Positions 8,995 to 19,001 of a stretch of 64,000 bases of DNA are shown one piece after another; position 1 is the stretch's first letter, and each line of letters starts with the position of its first letter. The position numbers and the translations under genes were made by a program. Under the pieces are notes generated by a model. The model saw only the letters and a program-made list of their open reading frames with translations. It was not told where the DNA came from and ran no database searches. Source of the stretch: an uncultured Bacteroidales bacterium (lineage in GTDB: Bacteria; Bacteroidota; Bacteroidia; Bacteroidales; Paludibacteraceae); contig CAIWCC010000084.1 in NCBI GenBank assembly GCA_903911085.1, positions 1 to 64,000 of the forward strand. The letters run 5' to 3'.

Positions 8995-9050
8995 CTCCAA
9001 AAAATTAAATGACAGAAAAAAGAGTTGTTAACCTTTTTTATTTTTTACAC

Positions 9051-12000
9051 ATGAAAACGCGTATAAAATTTTTGCTTGTTTATTCATTGCTATTGCTTCA
9101 GTTGGCTGGCGTTGAGGCAATTAATTATCGTTTTGGAAAAATTGATACTAACGATGGTTTGTCTGATAATCAGATTAATTGCATAACTAAAGACAGCGAA
9201 GGTTTTATTTGGTTTGGCAACATGAATGGCTTGAATCGTTATGACGGTTATAAAGTGAAAGTATATCAATACATTAAAAGTGATACTTGCTCAATCAACA
9301 ACAATTTTGTTATTTCAATTCAAGAGGCATACGACCATAAATTGTGGATACATACTTTCAGCGGTTTGGTAATATATAATCCCAATACCGATAAATTTAT
9401 ACGCAACGTGTATAACGAAGTTAAAAAATGGGGAATGAATGAAGAGGTTGTTACTCATTATATTGACAGTCGCAAAAATGTATGGCTTGCCAATGATTAT
9501 CATTTTTACAAATACGACACTCACGCTAAGAAGTTATTTCAGTATTCGATAAACCCAAAGAAAATTGCAAAATATGGATCAATTAATTCTGTGATTGATA
9601 AAGGTGATAAATTTTGGTTTGTTTATTATAATGGCTTAATAGAAGAACGTGACTACCAAACAACAAAATTACTTAAGTCGTATAATGAGTTGGCACTTCA
9701 AAATGCGTATAATCAAATGATTATTAATAGGCTCTTTGTTGATAATTCTGGTGATTTATGGGTTTACAGTTTGGGAAGGGGTGTATTGCACTACGAACGA
9801 AAAACGAATAAATGGGAAAGTTATAATAAAACGGAACTTGTAAATAGGTTGACAAGCGATAATGTAAACCAAATTGCTCAAGATAAAGAGGGTTTAATTT
9901 GGGTTGGAACAGACCAAGGAGGCATTAATATTATTGATAAAACAAATAAACAAATAAAGTACATTTCTTCCAATCCGGAAACAAAAAACGGATTGTCATT
10001 TAATTCGGTTCAGAGTTTGTATTGCGACGAATGTGGCATAATGTGGGTTGGTACTTACAAACAAGGTGTGAATTATTATCATCCAAATATTTATAAATTT
10101 GAATGGGAAAAAGCCAACCCAAAGAATCCTTATGCATTGCCATTCAACGATGTAAATGCTTTTCTGGAAGATAAAATGGGTAATTTGTGGTTTGGTTCCA
10201 ATGGATCGGGTTTGGCCATGAAAGATAAAAATACTGGTAAATACACTTTGTATGTTCACAATCCCAGAAATAAGAACAGCTTGCCTTCAAATGTAATTGT
10301 GTCGTTGAAATGTGATAGCCGTGGGCGGATATGGATTGGTACTTACATGGGTGGATTGAGTTGTTTTGATGGCCGGACATTTGTTAATTATTCCCGAAAT
10401 CCAAAAGATAAAAACTCAATATCAAATAATAGTATTTGGGATATTGTATTTGAACCGAATGGTAATTTATGGATTGGTACTTTGGGTGGTGGAGTTGAAG
10501 GATTCGATAATAATATGAATAAAATTGCTCATTTGTATCCAGCAGATAATGGTCTAAAATCGCAGTTTATTTTGTCATTGACAATGGATTATCCGAATCT
10601 TATAATTGGAACAGCTGGTGGAATGAACACTTACAATTTACAAAAAAAACAGTTTGTTGAGCTTTTCGATATTCAAAAAGGGGAAAAAGAATTGGTAACA
10701 GCACACATTAATTTGGTTTTTAAAGATAGCCGTGGTTTATATTGGATTGGTACTTTAGAAGGTTTGAACTGTTATGACCCAAAGAACAAAGAATTGTTGC
10801 ATTTTACAAACAAAGATGGACTTTCTGATAATGTAATTCAATCAATTGTTGAAGACGAAAATTCGGATATGTGGATTTCTACAGTTAAGGGAATTTGTAG
10901 ACTAAAACTTCATAATATTAATAATGTTTATAAGCCAGAAATAGTAAATTATAATTATAAAGATGGACTGCAAAACTCAACCTTAAATTTTAAAGCAGCA
11001 TTGCGCACTTCTAAGAATAAAATTTATTTTGGAGGTACCGAAGGAGTAAATTATTTTGAACTGAAAAATCTTAAGAATAAGATTAATGAAGGGAATATTG
11101 TGTTTACAAATTTCCAGATTTACAACCACAGCATTCAATCGGGAACGGAATACAATGGTCGTGTAATACTACCCAATAGCATAAGCAAAACAAATAAAAT
11201 CACGTTACTTCATAAAGAAAATTTCTTTTCGATAGAGTTTGCGGCATTAAATTATTTTATGCCACAGGTAACACATTATTTATACAAACTTGATGGTTTT
11301 AATTCGCAGTGGATTAAAACAAACGAAAACACACAATTAGCTACTTTCACCAATTTAAGTCCAGGCAAATACACACTTCTAGTAAAGGCGGTGTATAAAG
11401 GCGGACAAATGAGCACTAAAACTGGTCAAATAATAATAGAAGTGTTGCCTCCATGGTGGTTATCGAGTGGCGCAATATCTATTTATGTGTTGATATTCTT
11501 TGCATTGGCATATTATACTTACCGAATTATTATTGTCAGACTAGAACGAAATCATCAACAAATGGAAGCCGAAAAGGAGCATAAGTTGGACGAAATGAAA
11601 TTACAGTTTTTTACGAATATTAGCCATGAATTTCGTACTCCTTTAACTTTGATTTTAACGCCATTAGAAAAAATCATTAGTCAAACTGCTGATAGTCAGG
11701 TGAAATCTCAGCTCGAAATGATGCGGCGCAATGCCAAGCAATTGCTAACTCTAGTAAATCAGGTGCTCGATTTCAGAAAGCTCGAAATTACTGGACAAGA
11801 AATAGTCTATTCAAAAGGAGATATTATTGAGTATGTCAAAAGTCTGTTTTTGGCTTTTTCGGATGCTTTTGAAAGAAAGCAGATAAGTGCTAGTTTTTCA
11901 AGTCCGGTTGCATCTTTATGGGTTAATTTCGACAGTGATAAAATTCAAAAAGTGATTACCAATTTACTTTCCAACGCGCTTAAATTTACTAACGAAAAAG

Positions 12001-13172
12001 GTGAAATTAAGCTTGCTATTTGGTTAGATATTCAAAAGGAAAGTAAAAAGGCCATTTTTAGATTGGATGTTATCGATTCGGGCATTGGAATTTCAGAAGT
12101 GCATATCGAGAAAGTTTTTGATACTTTTTATCAAGTTTCACAGTCTACTCAATCGCTGCAGGGAAGTGGCATAGGACTACATTTAGTAAAAAAATATGTT
12201 GAGTTGATGGGTGGCACCATTCAGTTAGTCAGCGAGTTGGGTGTTGGTAGTACCTTTAGCATTATTATTCCTTTGGAACTAATTGAGTCACTTCATATCA
12301 CCACTGAGCCCAAGACCAAATTCATTACTCAAAAGGCAGATGAAGTAAAATTGCCAAAAGTTTCAAGCTCGTTATCTACCTTATTAATTGTGGAAGACAA
12401 TGACGATTTACGTACAATTTTAAATGATAGTTTATCCGAATTATATCAAGTGATTGAAGCACCAAATGGTAAAATTGGTTTAGAAATGGCTTTGGCAAAT
12501 GTTCCAGATTTAATTATTACGGACTTAATGATGCCTTTAATGGACGGTTTGGAAATGAGTAAAACGCTGCGGGAGGATTTGAGAACTTCACACATTCCTA
12601 TTCTGTTACTTACTGCTAAGGTCTCTGATGAAGTGAAAATGAGTAGCCTTAAGATTGGAATTGAGGATTATATTACTAAGCCATTCAACATGGATAGTTT
12701 AATGCTAAAAGTCAGGAATATAAGGGCTAGGCAAAAATCGTCGCAGAAAAAAATTAGTGTAAAAATGGAGATAGATACAAAGGAAATTCATATCACATCC
12801 ATGGACGAAAAGCTAATAAATAAAGCAGTTCAAATAGTTGAAGAAAACATGTCCAATGCCGATTTATCTGTAGAAGAAATGAGCAAAATTTTAGGAATGA
12901 GTAGGGTAAATATGTATAAAAAAATGCTAGCCATTACAGGAAAATCGCCTATTGAATTTATCCGAATAGTCCGTCTCAAACGTGCAGCTCAATTGCTTGA
13001 AAAAAGCCAATTATCAATTGCCGAAATTGCTTATGAAGTGGGATTTAATACACCAAGATATTTTAGTAAGTATTTCAAAGAAGAATACGGAATGAATCCT
13101 ACCGTTTATGTCGAAAAACTGAAGAAGAATAATGCTAATAAAGCTATTGATGAACCAGATTCGTTAAATTAA
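9051..13172 (+). CDS. Hybrid two-component system sensor/regulator (HTCS)
   Basis: This one-chain regulator combines sensing, kinase, receiver and DNA-binding parts. From ATG 9051 it has a signal peptide (MKTRIKFLLVYS...), then a long periplasmic two-component regulator propeller with repeated GLSDNQI, IWFGNMNGLNRYD and LWIGT motifs. A Y_Y_Y domain near residue 740 is followed by a membrane span near residue 810. The HisKA box ISHEFRTP has His859. The ATPase has NLLSNALKF, DSGIGIS and GSGIGLHL, the receiver has Asp1158 (IITDLMMP) and Lys in TKPF, and a C-terminal AraC-type helix-turn-helix ends GFNTPRYFSKYFKEEYG. An earlier ATG at 9009 would add 14 residues before the signal peptide and is less likely. 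Proteins of this class bind a glycan breakdown product in the periplasm and switch on nearby SusCD genes, so it very likely controls this locus. Confidence 0.93.
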   Translation: MKTRIKFLLVYSLLLLQLAGVEAINYRFGKIDTNDGLSDNQINCITKDSEGFIWFGNMNGLNRYDGYKVKVYQYIKSDTCSINNNFVISIQEAYDHKLWIHTFSGLVIYNPNTDKFIRNVYNEVKKWGMNEEVVTHYIDSRKNVWLANDYHFYKYDTHAKKLFQYSINPKKIAKYGSINSVIDKGDKFWFVYYNGLIEERDYQTTKLLKSYNELALQNAYNQMIINRLFVDNSGDLWVYSLGRGVLHYERKTNKWESYNKTELVNRLTSDNVNQIAQDKEGLIWVGTDQGGINIIDKTNKQIKYISSNPETKNGLSFNSVQSLYCDECGIMWVGTYKQGVNYYHPNIYKFEWEKANPKNPYALPFNDVNAFLEDKMGNLWFGSNGSGLAMKDKNTGKYTLYVHNPRNKNSLPSNVIVSLKCDSRGRIWIGTYMGGLSCFDGRTFVNYSRNPKDKNSISNNSIWDIVFEPNGNLWIGTLGGGVEGFDNNMNKIAHLYPADNGLKSQFILSLTMDYPNLIIGTAGGMNTYNLQKKQFVELFDIQKGEKELVTAHINLVFKDSRGLYWIGTLEGLNCYDPKNKELLHFTNKDGLSDNVIQSIVEDENSDMWISTVKGICRLKLHNINNVYKPEIVNYNYKDGLQNSTLNFKAALRTSKNKIYFGGTEGVNYFELKNLKNKINEGNIVFTNFQIYNHSIQSGTEYNGRVILPNSISKTNKITLLHKENFFSIEFAALNYFMPQVTHYLYKLDGFNSQWIKTNENTQLATFTNLSPGKYTLLVKAVYKGGQMSTKTGQIIIEVLPPWWLSSGAISIYVLIFFALAYYTYRIIIVRLERNHQQMEAEKEHKLDEMKLQFFTNISHEFRTPLTLILTPLEKIISQTADSQVKSQLEMMRRNAKQLLTLVNQVLDFRKLEITGQEIVYSKGDIIEYVKSLFLAFSDAFERKQISASFSSPVASLWVNFDSDKIQKVITNLLSNALKFTNEKGEIKLAIWLDIQKESKKAIFRLDVIDSGIGISEVHIEKVFDTFYQVSQSTQSLQGSGIGLHLVKKYVELMGGTIQLVSELGVGSTFSIIIPLELIESLHITTEPKTKFITQKADEVKLPKVSSSLSTLLIVEDNDDLRTILNDSLSELYQVIEAPNGKIGLEMALANVPDLIITDLMMPLMDGLEMSKTLREDLRTSHIPILLLTAKVSDEVKMSSLKIGIEDYITKPFNMDSLMLKVRNIRARQKSSQKKISVKMEIDTKEIHITSMDEKLINKAVQIVEENMSNADLSVEEMSKILGMSRVNMYKKMLAITGKSPIEFIRIVRLKRAAQLLEKSQLSIAEIAYEVGFNTPRYFSKYFKEEYGMNPTVYVEKLKKNNANKAIDEPDSLN

Positions 13173-13264
13173 TAGCAATTTTATTTTTAAAATGCACAAC
13201 GCTGTTAGTTTTATCAATTCAACAAAAATGACAAATAGCTTGAAGAAGTTTTGTTACATTAAAT

Positions 13265-13292
13265 CCGCCACAAGCACTAAGCTTTGTGGCGG
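13265..13292 (+). terminator. Weak terminator-like hairpin after the HTCS gene
   Basis: CCGCCACAA pairs with TTGTGGCGG across a 10-nt loop. It is GC-rich, but only a short TCTAAATA follows, so termination is uncertain. Confidence 0.4.
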
Positions 13293-13698
13293 TCTAAATA
13301 TTACAATGCAGCTGACTGTACTTTCATTCTGAAAATATATCTTATATCTTGCCCCAATTATTTTCATATTTTCGTTGCCCAATAATTAAAAAATGAATAC
13401 GGTAAAATTTTTGTACTTGTTTTCATTCAACTCACTTTCTTCAGCTTTCTCATTTCATATCTCCTCCATTTTTATTTTGCAAAAAAGATCCTCCAATATT
13501 TTTAAAAGTATTGAATTGTTTGATACAAAATGACTTCAATTTCTCCTAAAAAAACATTAGCATTTACATGCATATTTGCTTAAATATAAGAATATGAATT
13601 AGATGTGATATTCTTTTGGTGTTGGATGATACTCTATTTTTATCAATTTAGACATATATTCGTATCATTTGAGATACTATCTACATAAATCGTTGTGT

Positions 13699-13706
13699 TA
13701 CTTTTG
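13699..13706 (+). promoter_or_regulatory. Candidate -7 element for the susC/susD operon
   Basis: TACTTTTG fits TAnnTTTG and lies about 165 nt before the SusC start. A TTTG at 13668-13671 is farther upstream than the usual 19-nt spacing, consistent with an activator-dependent promoter. Confidence 0.4.
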
Positions 13707-13868
13707 CCTATCGAAAAATTAAAAACATAAAAATATTTATTAACTGGAAAATCTAAAAACACACAAAACATGATGCTTTAGCATTGACAAAAGTTTAAGA
13801 GTGAATTAAAAGTTATAATTTATTGAGCACAATTTTGTCAAAATTTAAGCAGCGTTTTTTGTAAAATA

Positions 13869-16800
13869 ATGAATAATATCCGCATGAAAAAACCATTTCT
13901 ACTATTCTCATTACTACTATTTTCAATCATAGTAGTATCACAATCTAAAATTTCCGGAAAAGTCACAGATGAAGCGGGTGAACCATTAACTGGAGTATCC
14001 GTGGTTGAAAAAGGTGAAAATTTTAATCGTCTTAATGGAGTAATTACCGATCTTAAGGGTAACTATACCCTCAATTGTAAACAAAATCAAGGAATTATTG
14101 CCTTTAATTATATTGGTATGATTTCGACAACAAAACCTTTCAAAGGCAACGGAGTTGTTAATGTAACGATGAATTCTTCGGATAAAGGATTAGACGAAGT
14201 AGTGGTTGTGGCTTATGGTTCGCAAACAAAGGTAAGTGTAGTTGGAGCAATTTCTACTGTGAACACAAAAGACCTATTGCAAAGTCCATCGTCCAACCTT
14301 AGTAATGCATTGGCGGGTCGTTTGACGGGTTTAACCACTGTTCAAAACACTGGACAACCTGGAAAAGATGATGCTAGCTTATATATACGTGGACGTAGTA
14401 CTTGGGTAAATGCCAGTCCGCTTTATATTGTTGACGGTATTGAGCGTGAGACTTTTACACAGGTTGATGCTAATGAAGTAGAAACAATTTCGATATTAAA
14501 AGATGCATCTGCCACTGCAGTTTATGGAGTTCGTGGTGCCAATGGAGTTATCATTATTACTACCAAACGTGGTAAGGAACAAAAACCAGTTGTAAGTCTT
14601 TCGGCGCAATATGGTTTACAAGCTCCAACGCGTTTGCCAAATTATTTGCGCTCTTACGATACCGCCAAACTGCGCAACGAATCATTTATAAACGATGGTT
14701 ATTCGGCTGCTCAATTGCCTTTTCAACCAGCTGCACTCGAAGCATTTCGCACAGGTTCCGATCCATATCACTACCCCGATGTAGATTGGTACAAAGAAGT
14801 TATCAAAAGTACTGCTCCTCAAAGTCAGTATAACTTAAATGTGCGTGGAGGTACTCGAACAGCTCGTTATTTTGTATCGGCTGGATATTTTTCGCAGGAC
14901 GGTTTGTTCAATACCAATCTGAACAAGGATTATAATACCAATTTCCAATTCCACCGTTTCAATTTCCGTTCCAACCTCGATATTGATGTTTCCAAAGAAC
15001 TAACATTATCGCTAAGTATTTCTGCCAGAATGGAAGATACCAGCGAGCCAGGAAACACCGGATATTCGGGCGCTGAAAAACAAAATGCATTTGAATCATT
15101 AACTCGGACTACACCTTACGAAACACCTGTTATTCAAGCAAATGGTAAGCCTGGCGTTGGGTCTATGGGAACAAATCCTTGGATGAAAGTCAATGGCTTT
15201 GGATTTACTCAAAACAAAAAAGATGTGGTTGAATCAATTGTAAATTTAAACTATAAATTGGACAGAATTACCAAAGGCTTGTCTTTCAAAGGATTATTCT
15301 CATACGATAGTTATTATAGCGAACAAAAAAACTTTTCGAAGAATACAGCTTTGTATCGCCTCGATTCTGCTCCAGGTGAACCCGATTTATACACTATTAT
15401 TGGCGAAGATACCGAATTGAAGTGCGTAAGTAGCGGTGCCAATGGAAGTTATCATAAATTGTATCTCGAAGGTTCTTTGAATTATGCAAGGAAATTTGAC
15501 AAACATTCATTTACAGGATTATTGCTCGGAAAAATTGAAGATAAATCCAATGGTGGTACTTACATTCCATATCGTATGGTTGGTTTGTCGGGACGTGCTA
15601 CCTATGATTATGACCAACGTTATTTAGGCGAAATTAATATGGGTTACAATGGTTCTGAAAATTTTGCAAGAGGAAGACGTTTTGGATTTTTCCCAGCATT
15701 TGCTGCTGGTTGGGTAGTATCTAACGAAGAGTTCTTTAAAAATGCCACAAGTTTTGTGAATTTTTTAAAGCTGAAAGCTTCTTATGGTAGGGTAGGTAAT
15801 GATAAAATTGGTGGAAGCCGGTTTATGTACTCCGAAGAGTATTCTTCACGCGATTCGTGGACTGCACCTTCAGTTCCGTATTTTGGTAACAATGGTTCGG
15901 CTGTAGGTATTGTTACTTTATCGCGCATTGCCAATCCTTTATTAACTTGGGAAACTGCCAATAAATACAATGCAGGAATTGAAACTAACTTCTGGGACGA
16001 TAAAATCTCGGTTAGTTTGGATGGTTTTATGGAATACCGCAAGGATATTTTGATGGACAGAAAATCGTTGCCTGTTTATTTGGGAGTAACGCCACCTGCC
16101 GGAAACCTTGGTAAAACTAAAAATAAAGGACTCGAATTTGAAACAAAATTTAGAGATAAAATTGGTGAAGATTTTATTTACTGGGTAAAAGCTAATTATA
16201 GTTTTGCCAAAAACGAAATTGTTTTTAAAGATGAACCAGTAAACAAAATATCGTGGCAAAAAGAAGAAGGCCAAGCTATTAACCAGTTTTTTGGATACCA
16301 AGTTCTGGGTTTCTTCGATATTACCGACTTTGAAGCTGATGGTACGCTCAAAAGTAATTATGCAAAACAATTGGTGGGCGAAGCTCCAAAACCAGGCGAT
16401 TTTCATTATGCTGATATTAATAAAGATGGTGTAGTGGACGACCGCGATAAAGTGGCCATTGGCTATTCCGATATTCCAGAATCAACTTATGGCTTTTCGT
16501 ACGGTATTGAATGGAAAGGTGTTGACTTTAGTATGATGTGGCAAGGCGCATTTAATGTTAGTTTGAATATTTCTGGCGAAAGTTTGTACGAATTCTGCGA
16601 ACGTGGAAAAGTTATGGATATTCATCAAGGTCGTTGGGCATATTATACCGACCCTTTCACTGGCGAACAAGTTGATACCCGCGCTACAGCCACTTATCCA
16701 CGCTTACACTCACAAAGCTCAAGCCCCAACTGGACAACAAATAGTTTTTTCTTGTATAACTCAAGCTATTTGAAACTGCGGAATATTGAATTAGGATACA

Positions 16801-16994
16801 CTTTACCCATTAAACAACTGAAAGTGTTAGGAATAAGTAAAATGCGTGTTTACGCAAATGGTCAAAACTTGTTGGTATTCTCAAAAGTAAAACAGCTCGA
16901 CCCCGAAGGACCTGGTTACGGTGGTAACCGCGAAAGAGGATGGAATTATCCACAATTGGCAATTTATAACTTTGGTATTAACGTAACATTTTAA
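13869..16994 (+). CDS. susC: SusC/RagA-family TonB-dependent receptor (first pair)
   Basis: This 1041-residue outer-membrane oligosaccharide importer has a signal peptide, a carboxypeptidase-regulatory-like domain (KISGKVTDEAGEPLTGVSVV), then the TonB-box-like LDEVVVVAYGSQ. The plug domain contains LYIVDGIERE and SILKDASATAVYGVRGANGVI, and the beta-barrel ends in YNFGINVTF with the usual terminal Phe. An alternative ATG at 13884 begins directly at MKKPF and could be the true start. The SusD partner follows after 12 nt, so the two are one transcript. With its SusD lid it should import oligosaccharides released by the surface hydrolases, using TonB energy. Confidence 0.95.
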   Translation: MNNIRMKKPFLLFSLLLFSIIVVSQSKISGKVTDEAGEPLTGVSVVEKGENFNRLNGVITDLKGNYTLNCKQNQGIIAFNYIGMISTTKPFKGNGVVNVTMNSSDKGLDEVVVVAYGSQTKVSVVGAISTVNTKDLLQSPSSNLSNALAGRLTGLTTVQNTGQPGKDDASLYIRGRSTWVNASPLYIVDGIERETFTQVDANEVETISILKDASATAVYGVRGANGVIIITTKRGKEQKPVVSLSAQYGLQAPTRLPNYLRSYDTAKLRNESFINDGYSAAQLPFQPAALEAFRTGSDPYHYPDVDWYKEVIKSTAPQSQYNLNVRGGTRTARYFVSAGYFSQDGLFNTNLNKDYNTNFQFHRFNFRSNLDIDVSKELTLSLSISARMEDTSEPGNTGYSGAEKQNAFESLTRTTPYETPVIQANGKPGVGSMGTNPWMKVNGFGFTQNKKDVVESIVNLNYKLDRITKGLSFKGLFSYDSYYSEQKNFSKNTALYRLDSAPGEPDLYTIIGEDTELKCVSSGANGSYHKLYLEGSLNYARKFDKHSFTGLLLGKIEDKSNGGTYIPYRMVGLSGRATYDYDQRYLGEINMGYNGSENFARGRRFGFFPAFAAGWVVSNEEFFKNATSFVNFLKLKASYGRVGNDKIGGSRFMYSEEYSSRDSWTAPSVPYFGNNGSAVGIVTLSRIANPLLTWETANKYNAGIETNFWDDKISVSLDGFMEYRKDILMDRKSLPVYLGVTPPAGNLGKTKNKGLEFETKFRDKIGEDFIYWVKANYSFAKNEIVFKDEPVNKISWQKEEGQAINQFFGYQVLGFFDITDFEADGTLKSNYAKQLVGEAPKPGDFHYADINKDGVVDDRDKVAIGYSDIPESTYGFSYGIEWKGVDFSMMWQGAFNVSLNISGESLYEFCERGKVMDIHQGRWAYYTDPFTGEQVDTRATATYPRLHSQSSSPNWTTNSFFLYNSSYLKLRNIELGYTLPIKQLKVLGISKMRVYANGQNLLVFSKVKQLDPEGPGYGGNRERGWNYPQLAIYNFGINVTF

Positions 16995-17006
16995 GAAAAT
17001 CGAACA

Positions 17007-18872
17007 ATGAAAAGAGTATTTATATATTTATTGATAGTAATTCCCGCTTTCTTATTGAGTTCCTGCGAAGATTATTTGGACAAAAAAGAAAGTGCTACTT
17101 TAACTGCCGAACAGGTTTTTGGCGATCCTGTACAGTTTCAAAAATTTCACGACGATATTTATACATATCTTCATTACTGGCCAGGCGACTGGGCATGTCA
17201 GTCCTTTGGTGGATTGGGGCGCATAGGTTATTCTTCGTTCGAAGGTGCAACCGATTTGGCCGAAGCATCGCGCGACGTGGCTGGAACAAATGCTGGTTTC
17301 AACTTAGGTAACTGGTCTACCGGTGCTTATGGTATGCAGGTAGAGTTAAAATGGCCATGGACTGGTTCTTATGCTGCCATTCGTCGTTGCAATGTGGTAT
17401 TGGAAAAAGTGGACGGTGTGCCTGGCTTTACTGCAGCAAAAGTAAGCAGTTTAAAAAGTGAAGCGCTTTTTTTACGTGCATTTTTCTATTCGGAATTAAT
17501 AAAACGCTATGGTGGTGTGCCTTATCTTACCAAATCGCTCAACGTAACGGATAGTATGGATTTTGCCCGCGAACCTTATGATACCTGTGTTCAAAAAATT
17601 GTCCGCGATTTGGATGCTGCACTTCCTAGTTTACCCAACAAATCTGAACAAGCAACAACCGATTTAGGCCGCCCAACAAAGGTGGCAGCTATGGCACTAA
17701 AAGCCAAAGTGTTGCTATATGATGCAAGTCCGTTAAATACTGAGCCATACGATGTAAGTATTGGTGATAGAAACCCCGATTTGTACTTTGTAGAAACTCC
17801 TAATACGCCAGCTGAGATACAAACGAAATGGGAAAAAGCTGCTAGAGCTGCTTATGATGTAATTGAAACTGCTGAAACGCTCAACGGTAAAAATAAATAT
17901 AGTCTTTTGCCTTTCAAAAATTATACTGATATATTTTATGGCGAACCAGCAACTACTTCTACTGAGGTAATTTATTGCAGAGTTGATGGTAGCTGGTCAT
18001 TTAGCGGAGGCAAGGCCATTACCGGTTGGATTAGCTTTGCCGATTATGGCGCTTCAAAAGGATATGGTGGCAGCGCAGGAACTTATCCTACTCAAAATTT
18101 TGTGGATATGTTTGAAATGGCTGATGGTACAATTCCAATTTTAGGTTATGAAAATGGCGACGTAACAAAGCCAATTATCAATCCAGCCTCGGGATATACC
18201 GAACAAACTATGTGGCAAAATCGTGACCCACGTTTGAAAAAAATAGTTTTATGTAATCAGGATAAATGGCAAGACAGAGCTGTGGAAATGTGGTTTGATA
18301 AAACCAATCCGTCGGTAAGTGGATCGGAAATGAAAGATGCAAGAGATTATTGTACAACAGGTTATCTCTGCAAAAAGATGTGGCCCGAAGATTTAAAACC
18401 GGGTGGAACAGCCAATGTGTTTATGAATTGGATTTGGATTCGCTATGCCGATGTTTTGCTTTGGTACGCCGAAGCTATGAATCATGCTTATGGGCCGGAT
18501 GTTGATGGACTTGGAAATGGACGGACTGCACGTTGGGCACTTAACGAAGTACGAACAAGAGCAGGTATGCCTGGTGTGGTGGCAACTACAAAAGAAAAAT
18601 TTCACGAAAGGCTTATGAATGAGCGGGCTATTGAATTTGTGTATGAAGAGCAACGCTGGTGGGATGTGATAAGATACAAAAAAGGTGTTGAGACTTTTGG
18701 AACACCGATTTACGGTGTGCGAAGTTTAAGAACATCCACTTCGCCACTTATTTTCGAAATTACACGTCGTAAATTGGAAAATCGAACATTTAATAATTAT
18801 ATGCATGTATATCCAATTCCATATACCGAATTGGAAAAAAGTCCAAAATTAAAACAAAATCTAGGCTGGTAG
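17007..18872 (+). CDS. susD: SusD/RagB-family glycan-binding lipoprotein (first pair)
   Basis: This 621-residue lipoprotein has the lipobox LLSSC (lipidated Cys near residue 20) followed by EDYLDKKES, a standard SusD opening. The N-terminal tetratricopeptide-like SusD region contains ALFLRAFFYSELIKRYGGVPY. The C-terminal RagB region has the family phrases WIWIRYADVLLWYAEAMN, NEVRTRAGMPGV and FVYEEQRWWDVIRYKKG and ends YPIPYTELEKSPKLKQNLGW. It forms the hinged lid on the preceding SusC. A tract of 7-nt repeats begins 9 nt after the stop codon. Confidence 0.95.
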   Translation: MKRVFIYLLIVIPAFLLSSCEDYLDKKESATLTAEQVFGDPVQFQKFHDDIYTYLHYWPGDWACQSFGGLGRIGYSSFEGATDLAEASRDVAGTNAGFNLGNWSTGAYGMQVELKWPWTGSYAAIRRCNVVLEKVDGVPGFTAAKVSSLKSEALFLRAFFYSELIKRYGGVPYLTKSLNVTDSMDFAREPYDTCVQKIVRDLDAALPSLPNKSEQATTDLGRPTKVAAMALKAKVLLYDASPLNTEPYDVSIGDRNPDLYFVETPNTPAEIQTKWEKAARAAYDVIETAETLNGKNKYSLLPFKNYTDIFYGEPATTSTEVIYCRVDGSWSFSGGKAITGWISFADYGASKGYGGSAGTYPTQNFVDMFEMADGTIPILGYENGDVTKPIINPASGYTEQTMWQNRDPRLKKIVLCNQDKWQDRAVEMWFDKTNPSVSGSEMKDARDYCTTGYLCKKMWPEDLKPGGTANVFMNWIWIRYADVLLWYAEAMNHAYGPDVDGLGNGRTARWALNEVRTRAGMPGVVATTKEKFHERLMNERAIEFVYEEQRWWDVIRYKKGVETFGTPIYGVRSLRTSTSPLIFEITRRKLENRTFNNYMHVYPIPYTELEKSPKLKQNLGW

Positions 18873-18880
18873 TTTTTTTT

Positions 18881-18908
18881 AATTAATAATTAACAATTAA
18901 AAATTAAG
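18881..18908. repeat. Four 7-nt units after the first susD
   Basis: AATTAAT, AATTAAC, AATTAAA and AATTAAG run in register between the first susD stop and the second susC. Confidence 0.7.
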
Positions 18909-19001
18909 AGCTTGGTATATATAAATTTAGCATTCATCCTTTGTTTTTATTCTTAAAAAGGGGTCTGGCTGTAAATACTTTAAAGAAAAATACACAAGAA
19001 T

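Larger units (their letters stand above)
8506..9050. other. Gene-free interval packed with palindromic repeats
   Basis: No gene is seen in these 545 bp. In order there are a 7-nt-period tract (8523-8557), a bracketed foldback (about 8567-8705), an inverted pair enclosing 8721-8802, a short GC hairpin (8801-8820), a CCCTCTCC hairpin (8842-8862), a perfect 18-bp hairpin (8921-8959) and a candidate -7 element at 8987-8994. The interval separates the hydrolase genes from the sensor gene. Confidence 0.6.
13173..13868. other. Long intergenic/regulatory region before the first SusC gene
   Basis: No gene is seen in 696 bp. It holds a 9-bp stem at 13265-13292 after the HTCS gene, two similar GCCCAATTATT-like segments near 13354 and 13379, a short inverted GTATC..GATAC near 13663-13678 and a candidate -7 element at 13699-13706. 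The likely untranslated leader of about 160 nt before the SusC start is long. The region is the natural place for HTCS binding sites, but I cannot mark an operator. Confidence 0.5.
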